Origin: Nocardia cyriacigeorgica GUH-2
GTDB taxonomy: Bacteria > Actinomycetota > Actinomycetes > Mycobacteriales > Mycobacteriaceae
Length of the DNA stretch: 64,000 nt
Direction: 5' to 3'
NCBI RefSeq assembly: GCF_000284035.1
Contig: NC_016887.1
Location: forward strand, 3,720,001-3,784,000
Made by a program: the position numbers and the translations under genes. Position 1 is the first letter of the stretch. Every line of letters begins with the position of its first letter. Below are positions 35,798-43,546 of this stretch, piece by piece. The notes below the pieces were generated by a model that had not been told where the DNA came from, searched no databases, and saw only the letters and a program-made list of their open reading frames with translations.

Positions 35798-36200
35798 GGA
35801 CAGAGTCATCGCGGTGAAAATGTCCAACGACATCGTCACCGCTCGTCAGGCCGGACGTGAACTGGCCGAACAACTCGGCTTCTCCCTCACCGACCGCACC
35901 ATGATTTCCACCGCCATCTCCGAGGTCGCGCGCAACATCACCAGTTATGCGGGCAGCGGCGAGATCCGATTACTCGTCGACGAACGCGAAGGCCGCCAGG
36001 CCCTGGTGGTGCAGGCCAGCGACAACGGGCCCGGCATCCGCGATATCGCCCGGGCCATGGAGGACGGCTACTCCACCGGCCTCGGGCTCGGCCTCGGCCT
36101 GCCGGGCGCCAAACGGCTCATGGACCGGCTCACGGTCGATTCCGGCCCCGGTCGCGGCACGTTGGTGGAGATGTGGAAGTGGGTACCCAACGGTGCATGA
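35754..36200 (+). CDS. rsbT: RsbT-type serine/threonine kinase
   Basis: A 148-residue GHKL-fold kinase that phosphorylates RsbS and RsbR and then activates RsbU-type phosphatases. The N box is ISEVARNITSYAG, the G1 box ASDNGPGIRD, and the Gly-rich lid STGLGLGLGLPGAKRLMD. I use ATG 35754, although a GTG about 27 nt later is possible. It overlaps rsbS upstream and the RsbX-like gene (GTG 36193) downstream, so translation is coupled throughout. Confidence 0.9.
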   Translation: MSLPGGETVVTVAAEDRVIAVKMSNDIVTARQAGRELAEQLGFSLTDRTMISTAISEVARNITSYAGSGEIRLLVDEREGRQALVVQASDNGPGIRDIARAMEDGYSTGLGLGLGLPGAKRLMDRLTVDSGPGRGTLVEMWKWVPNGA

Positions 36201-36819
36201 TGACGGGTTCATCGGCCGGATCGAGTGGGCCGTTGCCGGTCGTGCCTTACCCGGACAACAGATCTCCGGCGATCGGTGCGTGGTGCTCGACACCGGGGCC
36301 GGGACCGCGCTGTTCGCTGTACTGGACGGGCTCGGCCATGGTGCGGCCGCCGCGAACGCGGTCGACCGGGCCGCTCAGGTGCTCGCCGACCATCGCACCG
36401 AACCGCTGGATGAGCTGATGGTGCTGTGTCATCGGGCCATGGCCGACACCCGCGGCGCCGCGGTCGCGCTGGCGCTGTTCGGCGCGGAGTCGGTGCAGTG
36501 GCTCGGGGTCGGCAATGTCGACACCCATCTGTTCACGGCCGGCCCCACCGGGCCCTCGATCAGCGCGACCGTCTTGCAGACCGGCGGCATCGTCGGCTAT
36601 CGGCTGCCTCCGCATCTGCAACCGCAGACCGTCGCGGTGCGTCCCGGGGATCTGCTGCTGATGTCGACCGACGGTGTCGTCATCGATTCCGACACCTCCG
36701 TGGACCTGTCGACCTCGGCCGTCGACATCACCGCCACGCTGCTGGACCAGCACGCCAAAGACAGCGACGACGCCTTGGTCCTGGCGGCCCGGGTGCGTGG
36801 CACGAACGGAACCTCATGA
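36193..36819 (+). CDS. RsbX-like PP2C phosphatase
   Basis: A 208-residue SpoIIE/PP2C-type phosphatase without extra domains. Metal-binding aspartates lie in SGDRCVVLDTG and FAVLDGLGHGAAAANAVDRA, and the late block GDLLLMSTDGVVIDSD carries another. It resembles RsbX, which dephosphorylates RsbR and RsbS to reset the stressosome. The start is GTG 36193, overlapping the rsbT stop by 8 nt. Confidence 0.8.
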   Translation: MHDDGFIGRIEWAVAGRALPGQQISGDRCVVLDTGAGTALFAVLDGLGHGAAAANAVDRAAQVLADHRTEPLDELMVLCHRAMADTRGAAVALALFGAESVQWLGVGNVDTHLFTAGPTGPSISATVLQTGGIVGYRLPPHLQPQTVAVRPGDLLLMSTDGVVIDSDTSVDLSTSAVDITATLLDQHAKDSDDALVLAARVRGTNGTS

Positions 36820-36835
36820 GCGGTGGGTGCCGACG

Positions 36836-39121
36836 ATGAGCACGGTCCTGGCCGCCTTCCTCGACGACTACGCCGATGCGCTGCGGCGGCATCTGCGCTC
36901 CCCGGCGCACGACAGCCTCGCCGAAGGCCATGAGCTGGGCCGTCGGGCCCTGGTCGAGGGCATCAGCCTGCTCGATCTCACCGAGAACCACTTCCGGGTG
37001 GTCAAACAGGTGCAGGCCGCATCGGGCGGGCCGGGGGCGAGCGCGCTCGAGGAATCGGCGCTGGAATTCCTGTTGCAGACGCTGATCACCCTCGACGTCG
37101 CCACCCGCGGCTACCTCGACGGTACCCGCCGCTACGAGCAGCAGCGCTCCCGCGCCGACGATCTGGCCGGCCGCGACGAGTTCCGCACCGCGCTGGTGGA
37201 GTCGTTGCAGGACGGGTTCTTCGTCGCCGACTCCCGCGGCACCATCATCGAGGTCAACTCCGCCTTCGGCGAGCTGACCGGCTACGGCGCGAACGAGGTG
37301 CCCTACGCGCTGCCGCATCCGTGGTCGCTGCCGGAGGGCGGGCGCTACCCCGATCTGGGGACCTCGGCGCTGCGGTTCGTCACCCAGATCCGGCATCGCG
37401 ACGGCCGCGACCGCTGGCTGGCGGTCAGTACCAGCACGCTGGTCAAGCCCGAGGGCAATGAGCGGATCTTCGTCGGTACCATCCGCGACGTCACCGCCGA
37501 GCACGACGCCCAGGCCCGCGATCAGGCGGCCTCGCGGCTGGCGACGGCGCTGGCCTCGGCCATCAGCGTCGCCGAGGTGCTCGAGGTCGGCCTGGACGAA
37601 CTGCGCCGCACGGTCGGCGCGGAAACCGCGGTGGTGGCGGTGTGGCCCACCCGGCAGGGCGCCCCGGAGGTGTACGTCTCGGGTGCCGCGGTGGACGCCG
37701 AACCCGACGCGGTCGGCGAACCGCGGCCGGCGCAGGTGCTCGCCGACGACACCCGCGAGCTGCTGGAACGGGCCCGGCTGCGGCCCGGCCGCACCCTCAT
37801 CGCGGTACCCGAGGGTGCCGACCGAGCCGAGGGCATCGTCGCCCCACTCGGCGAGACCGCCGACGCCGCACTGTGGCTGCGTTTCGCCGCGCCGCGGGTG
37901 GTCGGTGCCGCCGACTGGACACTGTTCTCCCTGCTCATCGGCCATCTCAGCCTCGCGGTGCAGCGGGCACGCAACTTCGACCAGGCCCGCGCCACCTCGC
38001 TCACCTTGCAGCGGGCCATGCTCGGCCCGATCGAGCTGCCACCACGGTTCTCGGTGCATTACGAACCGGCGCTGCCGCCGCTGGAGATCGGCGGCGACTG
38101 GTACGACGTGGTGCCGCTGAAGGACGGGACCATCGGCGTGGTGGTCGGCGACTGCGTCGGCCGTGGCCTGTCGGCGGCGGTGGTGATGGGCCAGCTGCGC
38201 ACCGCCGCGCGCGCCCTGCTGCTGCGCGGGGCGGGCCCGGCGCAATTGCTGGCCGAACTCGACACCGTCGCCGCCCGCATACCCGGCGCCATGTGCACCA
38301 CGGTGTGCGCGGCCGTGCTCGACCCGGTGCGCGGGCTGGTCCGCTACAGCAATGCCGGCCATATGCCGCCCATCCTCGCCGACGTCGGCGTCACCGGGCG
38401 CATGCTCGAAGGCGGGCGCGCGGTGCCGCTGGCCACCTTCGATATGCCGCGGCGCCCGGAGGCCACCACCCCGCTGCCGCCCGGTTCGACGCTGGTGCTG
38501 TTCACCGACGGGCTCGTCGAACAGCGCGGGGTCGACATCTACGACGGTTTCGACCAGATCGCCGACGTGCTGGCCGAGACCCACGAACGGCTGCCGCGCG
38601 AGGTGGCCGACGCGGTGCTGTCGCGGCTGCGCCCGGCCGGCGGCTACGACGACGACGTCGCCATGGTCGTCTACCGTCAGCCGCCCGCGCCGCTGCACCT
38701 GCAGGTACCCGCCCGGGCCGAGCAGCTGTCGGCGCTGCGGCGCACCCTGAAGGCCTGGCTGACCGCGGCCGCGGTGCCGCACGATCTGGCCTCCGACCTG
38801 GTCGCGGCCGCCAACGAGGCGTGCAGCAACAGCATCGAGCACGCCTACCGCGACGATGACGCCGGCGTGGTCGAGCTCAGCGCGCAGTGTGACACCGAGA
38901 AGGTGGAGATCCGGGTCACCGACACCGGCAACTGGAAGCCACAGTCGGCCGATCGCGGGTACCGTGGCCGGGGACTGGATATGATGCGTGCGCTCACCGA
39001 AGAGCTCGACATCGACCACAGCGGGTCCGGCACCAGAGTGCGGATGTCGGTGACTTTGCCGGCGATCGCGTTCCCGGTGGCCAACCCGCTGCGTGGAACG
39101 AACCGACAGGTGTCCGCGTGA
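36836..39121 (+). CDS. multidomain RsbU-N/PAS/GAF/PP2C/RsbW-like kinase fusion
   Basis: A 761-residue signalling protein. The domains in order are an RsbU-type N-terminal helical domain (about 1-95, binding site for RsbT), a PAS domain (about 115-220, ESLQDGFFVADSRGTIIEVNSAFGELTGYG), a GAF-like domain (about 230-385), a SpoIIE PP2C phosphatase (about 390-620, EIGGDWYDVVPLKDGTIGVVVGDCVGRG and FTDGLVEQRG) and a C-terminal GHKL kinase (about 635-755, AANEACSNSIEHAY, VTDTGNWK, RGRGLDMMRALTEE). It thus joins the phosphatase that activates an anti-anti-sigma factor and the RsbW-type kinase that inactivates it. The STAS protein downstream is the probable substrate. Confidence 0.88.
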   Translation: MSTVLAAFLDDYADALRRHLRSPAHDSLAEGHELGRRALVEGISLLDLTENHFRVVKQVQAASGGPGASALEESALEFLLQTLITLDVATRGYLDGTRRYEQQRSRADDLAGRDEFRTALVESLQDGFFVADSRGTIIEVNSAFGELTGYGANEVPYALPHPWSLPEGGRYPDLGTSALRFVTQIRHRDGRDRWLAVSTSTLVKPEGNERIFVGTIRDVTAEHDAQARDQAASRLATALASAISVAEVLEVGLDELRRTVGAETAVVAVWPTRQGAPEVYVSGAAVDAEPDAVGEPRPAQVLADDTRELLERARLRPGRTLIAVPEGADRAEGIVAPLGETADAALWLRFAAPRVVGAADWTLFSLLIGHLSLAVQRARNFDQARATSLTLQRAMLGPIELPPRFSVHYEPALPPLEIGGDWYDVVPLKDGTIGVVVGDCVGRGLSAAVVMGQLRTAARALLLRGAGPAQLLAELDTVAARIPGAMCTTVCAAVLDPVRGLVRYSNAGHMPPILADVGVTGRMLEGGRAVPLATFDMPRRPEATTPLPPGSTLVLFTDGLVEQRGVDIYDGFDQIADVLAETHERLPREVADAVLSRLRPAGGYDDDVAMVVYRQPPAPLHLQVPARAEQLSALRRTLKAWLTAAAVPHDLASDLVAAANEACSNSIEHAYRDDDAGVVELSAQCDTEKVEIRVTDTGNWKPQSADRGYRGRGLDMMRALTEELDIDHSGSGTRVRMSVTLPAIAFPVANPLRGTNRQVSA

Positions 39122-39145
39122 CGATTCGGCAGGATCGCCCGGACC

Positions 39146-39547
39146 ATGGCAGATTGTGATGATGTGACAAACACTTCCGGAGACGCGTATCCCCTCACCG
39201 ACACGATGACCACCGCTGTCACCACGCGCGACGGGGCGACCGTGCTCACGGTGACCGGGGAGGTCGACCTGGCCACGGCACCCGCCCTGGAGAACGCGAT
39301 CGACGCGGCCCTCGGCAGCGAACCCGCGAGCCTGATCATCGACCTGACCGCGGTCACCTTCCTGGCCTCGGCGGGCATGGCGGCCCTGGTCGCGGCGCAT
39401 CAGCGCGCCGGTGAGGCCACCTCGATCGCGGTGGTCGCCGATGGCCCGGCCACCAGCCGTCAGCTCAAGATGACCAGCCTCGATCAGGTCTTCGCCCTGC
39501 ACACCACCCTGGACGCGGCCCTGGCCGAGCTACGCGGCGGCAACTGA
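39146..39547 (+). CDS. anti-anti-sigma factor (STAS domain, RsbV-like)
   Basis: A 133-residue STAS protein. The core TVTGEVDLATAPALENAI and IIDLTAVTFLASAGMAALVAAHQRA, with a phosphorylatable Ser (SAGM), is typical of anti-sigma-factor antagonists. The phosphatase/kinase fusion upstream would set its phosphorylation state. The start is ATG 39146; GTG 39164 is an alternative. No sigma factor gene lies in the window. Confidence 0.88.
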   Translation: MADCDDVTNTSGDAYPLTDTMTTAVTTRDGATVLTVTGEVDLATAPALENAIDAALGSEPASLIIDLTAVTFLASAGMAALVAAHQRAGEATSIAVVADGPATSRQLKMTSLDQVFALHTTLDAALAELRGGN

Positions 39548-39558
39548 CCCCACCGAGA

Positions 39559-39604
39559 CCACGGGCCCCGCACCGATTCGATCGGTGCGGGGCCCGTGGC
39601 TTTT
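39559..39604 (+). terminator. intrinsic terminator ending the Rsb operon
   Basis: An 18-bp perfect stem (39559-39576 with 39582-39599), a 5-nt loop and TTTT at 39601-39604. It lies between convergent genes. Confidence 0.85.
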
Positions 39605-39608
39605 CGGC

Positions 39609-40649
39609 TCAGTCGCAGAGCGAACGCAGCTGCTCGATCAGCCGGACCCGCTCGGCCGGGGTGGCCGCCATCGGCACCACATTGAGCACTGTCACGCCCG
39701 CCTCGGCGAAGGCGGCGACGCGCTCCTTGACGAAGCTCGCCGGACCGACCAGCGAGATGTCGCGGACCAGGTCATCCGGTACCACCTTGGCCGCTTCTTC
39801 CTTCTTGCCGGCCAGGTACAGCTCCTGGATGCGGTCGGCCTCGGCGCCGTAGCCGTACTTGGTGGCCAGGGTGTGATAGAAGTTCTTACCCTTGGCGCCC
39901 ATGCCGCCGATGTAGAGGGCCAGATGCGGTTTCACGAATTCCAGTAGCGGCGTGACGTTCTCACCGATGGCCAGCGCCGGGCCCGCGTAGACGTCGAGCG
40001 CGCCCAGGGCCGGATCCCGATGCGCCAGACCGGCCGAGAGCGCGTCGCCCCAGACCTTCTCGGCCTGTTCGGGCAGGAAGAAGATCGGCTGCCAGCCCTC
40101 GGCGATCTCCGCGGCCAGCTGCACGTTCTTCGGCCCGAGCGCGGCCAGCAGCACCGGGATGCGTTCGCGCACCGGATGATTGATCAGCTTCAGCGGCTTG
40201 CCCAGGCCGGTGCCGCGGTCGGCGGGCAGCGGGATCTGGTAGTACTTGCCGTCGTATTCCAGCCGCTCACGCCGCCATACCTTGCGGCAGATCTCCACCA
40301 GTTCCCGGGTGCGGCCGATGGGCGCGTCGTAGGGCACGCCGTGGAAGCCCTCGATCACCTGCGGGCCGGAGGCGCCGAGACCGAGCAGGAACCGCCCGTC
40401 GGAGACGAAGTCCAGGCCCGCGGCGGTCATCGCGGTCAGGCTCGGGGTGCGGGTGTAGAGCTGCAGGATGCCCGAGGCCAGCTGGATACGCTCGGTCTTG
40501 GCGGCCAGGTACCCCAGGGCGCTCACCGCGTCGAACGAGTAGGCCTCCGGGACGAACACCACATCCAGGCCCGCCCGCTCGAGGTCGGCGACCTCGGCCG
40601 CGACCTCCTTGAAGCCCCCCGAATAATTGATACCCAATCCGATGCGCAT
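39609..40649 (-). CDS. LLM-class F420-dependent oxidoreductase
   Basis: A 346-residue luciferase-like TIM-barrel protein of the F420-dependent group (Rv3520c-like). Landmarks are GLGINYSGGFKEVAAEVADLERAGLD, the VFVPEAYSFDAVSALGYLAAKT block, SGILQLYTRTPSLTAMTAAGLDFVSDGRFLLGLGASGPQVIEGFHG and PVLLAALGPKNVQLAAEIAEGW. The substrate is unknown. The start is ATG 40649, where the family normally begins; ATG 40661 in frame is possible. I see no clear Shine-Dalgarno for either. It is divergent from the cyclodeaminase gene. Confidence 0.88.
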   Translation of the reverse strand: MRIGLGINYSGGFKEVAAEVADLERAGLDVVFVPEAYSFDAVSALGYLAAKTERIQLASGILQLYTRTPSLTAMTAAGLDFVSDGRFLLGLGASGPQVIEGFHGVPYDAPIGRTRELVEICRKVWRRERLEYDGKYYQIPLPADRGTGLGKPLKLINHPVRERIPVLLAALGPKNVQLAAEIAEGWQPIFFLPEQAEKVWGDALSAGLAHRDPALGALDVYAGPALAIGENVTPLLEFVKPHLALYIGGMGAKGKNFYHTLATKYGYGAEADRIQELYLAGKKEEAAKVVPDDLVRDISLVGPASFVKERVAAFAEAGVTVLNVVPMAATPAERVRLIEQLRSLCD

Positions 40650-40754
40650 AGCACTCAACATAGCCACGGGTATCCGACCGCCTGCCACCGGCCACACCCG
40701 GATGGCGGTAGGTTGAGTGCGCCCCGTCGTAGCAGAACGAAAGGCCACACCGCC

Positions 40755-41414
40755 GTGTCGCAGCCGACCACCTCGCATCCGGATCTCACGCCGAGCTTCG
40801 CCGACGCGACCGTCGCCGGATATCTGGCCGATCTGGCGGCCAAGGTGCCCGCGCCCGGCGGAGGCGCGGTCGCTGCGCTGCACGCGGCCCAGGGTGCGGC
40901 GCTGATCGCGATGGTCGCCCGCTACACCACCCGGGCCAAGGACGCCGAGCACCGTCCCGTCGTCGACCGGATCATCGAGGCCGCCGACGCGGCCAGGCAG
41001 CGGGCCCTCGCGCTCGCCGACGCCGACGCGGCCGCCTTCACCGCGGTGGGCGCGGCCTACAAGCTGCCCAAGAACACCCCCGAGGAGACCGAGGCCCGCT
41101 CGGCCGCGATCACCGCGGCGCTGATCGAGGCGGCCAGGGTGCCCGCCACGGTGGTCGACGAGGCCGACGAGGTGCTGTCGCTGGCCGCCGAACTGCTGCC
41201 GATCGGCAATCCCAACGTGGTCACCGATATCGGTGCCGCCGCCGACGCCGCCCGCGCGGCCGCGACGAGTTCGCGGCTCAATATCGAGATCAATGTCGGG
41301 TCGCTGTCGGCCGAGGACGGCGCCGCTTTCGCCGCGGCGCTGGGCCGGATCGAGACCATCATCGCCCGCGCCGACGCCGTGTACGCGGACGTGCTGCACG
41401 CGCTACGCGGCTGA
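40755..41414 (+). CDS. cyclodeaminase/cyclohydrolase family protein (FTCD C-terminal-like)
   Basis: A 219-residue all-helical protein of the formiminotransferase-cyclodeaminase C-terminal family, whose members act on formimino- or methenyl-tetrahydrofolate. The hallmark KVPAPGGGAVAALHAAQGAALIAMV lies near residue 30, and NPNVVTDIGAAADAARAA near 155. The start is GTG 40755 with AAAGG upstream. A GC-rich hairpin follows at about 41430-41458 without a T-run. Confidence 0.85.
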   Translation: MSQPTTSHPDLTPSFADATVAGYLADLAAKVPAPGGGAVAALHAAQGAALIAMVARYTTRAKDAEHRPVVDRIIEAADAARQRALALADADAAAFTAVGAAYKLPKNTPEETEARSAAITAALIEAARVPATVVDEADEVLSLAAELLPIGNPNVVTDIGAAADAARAAATSSRLNIEINVGSLSAEDGAAFAAALGRIETIIARADAVYADVLHALRG

Positions 41415-41817
41415 ACCCTCCCCTTCGACGGCCCGGCTGCTGCGGCGGCCGGGCCGTTGCCGCATCCGGGTACCCAGAAATAGGTAGCTCACACATAGCC
41501 AGCACGGCCTAAAACCGCCAAACGAACCCTCCGAGGTCACGATCGAGACATCGCGAAAGCCGCCCGCTCCCACCACAACTGCACTGTAGATGCCCGATTC
41601 GGGGTGAATTCCGGCGCGGAATCCGGCTTCGACCTGGGAACTGCCGAGTAGGTAACTGAGTGCGCGTACACTGGGCCGCGGTTGCGTGATACGCATCACT
41701 TCACGAACCGTTTTCAGGCTTCACCTGCTTTGTGCGTCACCACGAGTCACCAGCGTGATCGGCAGCCGGACCGGTTGCCGTAACTGTTAGCTCGAGCTCG
41801 ACATGCAGGAGGTAACG
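41415..41817. other. 403-bp upstream region with promoter and CRP-like site
   Basis: No gene is called, and GC is lower than around it. It holds a GC-rich hairpin at 41430-41458, a -10 element TACACT at 41667-41672 and the dyad GTGATACGCATCAC at 41686-41699, followed by the Shine-Dalgarno AGGAGGT at 41807-41813 of the next gene. Confidence 0.5.
41686..41699. promoter_or_regulatory. CRP-like dyad GTGA-N6-TCAC
   Basis: GTGATACGCATCAC fits the core of the actinobacterial cAMP-receptor-protein site (TGTGA-N6-TCACA). It lies just downstream of a possible -10 (TACACT 41667-41672), a position suited to repression. Confidence 0.4.
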
Positions 41818-42120
41818 GTGAGGATCGGGTACATCGCGGCGCCCCGGGCGCTCGAACCGGAGGAACTGGACCGCGAGTCGGAACAGGCATCCAGGATCGA
41901 CGTCATCACGGTGCGCCAGGTCGTTTCCAACATCGCGGACTGCTCGGCCGATCCCGGCGAGCTGACCGTGGGACAGGCACGCCGCGCCCATGACATCCAC
42001 CGCTACTGCTCACCCGAGTGCCTGGTTCTACGCCGAGCCAGGTACACGCTGAACGCGACGGCCACCGGCCGCGCAGCGTTCACGCTGGCCCCGGATCGGG
42101 CGGGAGCCGGCGCCGTGTAG
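41818..42120 (+). CDS. small protein of unknown function
   Basis: A 100-residue protein that I do not recognise. The GTG at 41818 has a near-perfect AGGAGGT upstream, which supports translation. The first half is acidic (ALEPEELDRESEQASRIDVITVRQVVSNI). The second half contains two Cys in IHRYCSPECLVLRRARYTL, then a basic-to-neutral tail. It stands before the glycosyltransferase and debranching-enzyme genes with a 172-bp gap and could be a regulator or partner, which is speculation. Confidence 0.6.
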   Translation: MRIGYIAAPRALEPEELDRESEQASRIDVITVRQVVSNIADCSADPGELTVGQARRAHDIHRYCSPECLVLRRARYTLNATATGRAAFTLAPDRAGAGAV

Positions 42121-42292
42121 ATCATCCACGACGCTCGCTCGGACACCTCGCCTGTTGTCCGTGCAGCACTGCGCTGCTGCATGCTTGCGCCGCTCACCTT
42201 CGGCGCCAGTGATTTTCGTTGCAATCAGCTCCACCCACCGGCCGTCCGGCACGCCCTGCGCGCGCCACGGCCACTGTTGAGGAGGATTGACG

Positions 42293-43546
42293 TTGAGCAC
42301 CATTTTCACTCACGAAGCCACCGATTCCGACTCCGACATGCTGGGCCGAAAACCCGGCAGCGACGCGGTGCCCGGCGCCTCCCGCCACCGGCCCCTGAAC
42401 ATCGTTCTCGTCGCTCCCCCGTATTTCGATGTCCCGCCCGCCGGGTACGGCGGGGTGGAGGCGGTGGTCGCCGAACTCGCCGACACCCTCGTCGCGCGCG
42501 GACATCAGGTCACCCTGCTCGGCGCCGGGAAGCCCGGTACCGCAGCGGAATTCATCCCGGTCTGGGATCGCATCCAGGCCGACCGGCTCGGCGATCCGTT
42601 CCCCGAGGTGGTCAACGCCCTCAAGGTGCGTCGCATCATCGAGGCGCTGGCGCGCAACCGGCCGATCGACATCATCCACGACCACACCTTCGCCGGACCG
42701 CTCAACGCCCCCGCCTACGAGGCGCTCGGCATCCCCACCGCCGTCACCGTGCACGGCCCGGTCGACGGCGATATGTGCGACTACTACGGCGCGCTCGACG
42801 AACACACCAGGCTGGTCGCGATCAGCGACCGCCAGCGCGCGCTGGCGCCGTCGTTCAACTGGATCGCCCGCGTGCACAATGCCTTGCGACCCAGCGAATG
42901 GCCGTTCCAGGTGGAGAAGAAGGACTACGCGCTGTTCCTGGGCCGCTACGCGCCGTACAAGGGCCCGCATCTGGCGCTGCACGCCGCCCACGAGGCCGGA
43001 ATTCCGTTGATCCTGGCCGGTAAATGCAATGAGCCGCCGGAAAAGGCGTACTTCGCCAAGGAGATCGAGCCGCTGCTGACCGAGCGCGATCACGTCTTCG
43101 GCGAGGCCGACGCGGTGGCCAAGCGCCGGCTGCTGGCCTCGGCGCGCTGCCTGCTGTTCCCGATCCAGTGGGAGGAGCCCTTCGGCATCGTGATGATCGA
43201 GGCGATGGCCTGCGGCACCCCGGTGGTGGCGTTGCGCGGCGGCGCGGTCGAGGAAGTGGTCGTCGACGGGGTCACCGGCATCATCTGCGACGATCCGGCC
43301 GAACTGCCCGCCGCGATCGCGAAGGCAGGCGATCTGGATCCCTACGCGTGCCGCAAGCGCGTCGAAGAACTTTTCGGTGTCGATCAGCTCGGCGCCGGAT
43401 ACGAAGCGGCCTATTACCGCATACTCGAAGCGTGGGACGAATCCCATCGCCCGGCAGATGAATTGACCACCGTCGAGCTCCGGCGCAGCGGCCTGCTCGG
43501 TCTGCGCGCGGACAACGGCACGACACCGGCTTGGAGTCGAGCATGA
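42293..43546 (+). CDS. GT4-type glycosyltransferase
   Basis: A 417-residue retaining glycosyltransferase with two Rossmann domains. The acceptor domain opens with NIVLVAPPYFDVPPAGYGGVEAVVAELADTLVARGHQVTLLG. The donor domain carries YALFLGRYAPYKGPHLALHAA and the nucleotide-sugar motif EEPFGIVMIEAMACGTPVVAL (E-x7-E). The start is an unusual TTG at 42293, 8 nt after AGGAGG; another TTG at 42287 is too close to it. It is translationally coupled to the next gene (ATGA), a debranching-type enzyme, so a polysaccharide or glycogen-like product is likely. Confidence 0.85.
   Translation: MSTIFTHEATDSDSDMLGRKPGSDAVPGASRHRPLNIVLVAPPYFDVPPAGYGGVEAVVAELADTLVARGHQVTLLGAGKPGTAAEFIPVWDRIQADRLGDPFPEVVNALKVRRIIEALARNRPIDIIHDHTFAGPLNAPAYEALGIPTAVTVHGPVDGDMCDYYGALDEHTRLVAISDRQRALAPSFNWIARVHNALRPSEWPFQVEKKDYALFLGRYAPYKGPHLALHAAHEAGIPLILAGKCNEPPEKAYFAKEIEPLLTERDHVFGEADAVAKRRLLASARCLLFPIQWEEPFGIVMIEAMACGTPVVALRGGAVEEVVVDGVTGIICDDPAELPAAIAKAGDLDPYACRKRVEELFGVDQLGAGYEAAYYRILEAWDESHRPADELTTVELRRSGLLGLRADNGTTPAWSRA

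Noticed and set aside
41403..41699. Minus-strand 98-codon frame in the spacer before the small gene
   Set aside because: No ribosome-binding site, no recognisable motif, and it overlaps the promoter and CRP-like site of the plus-strand gene.
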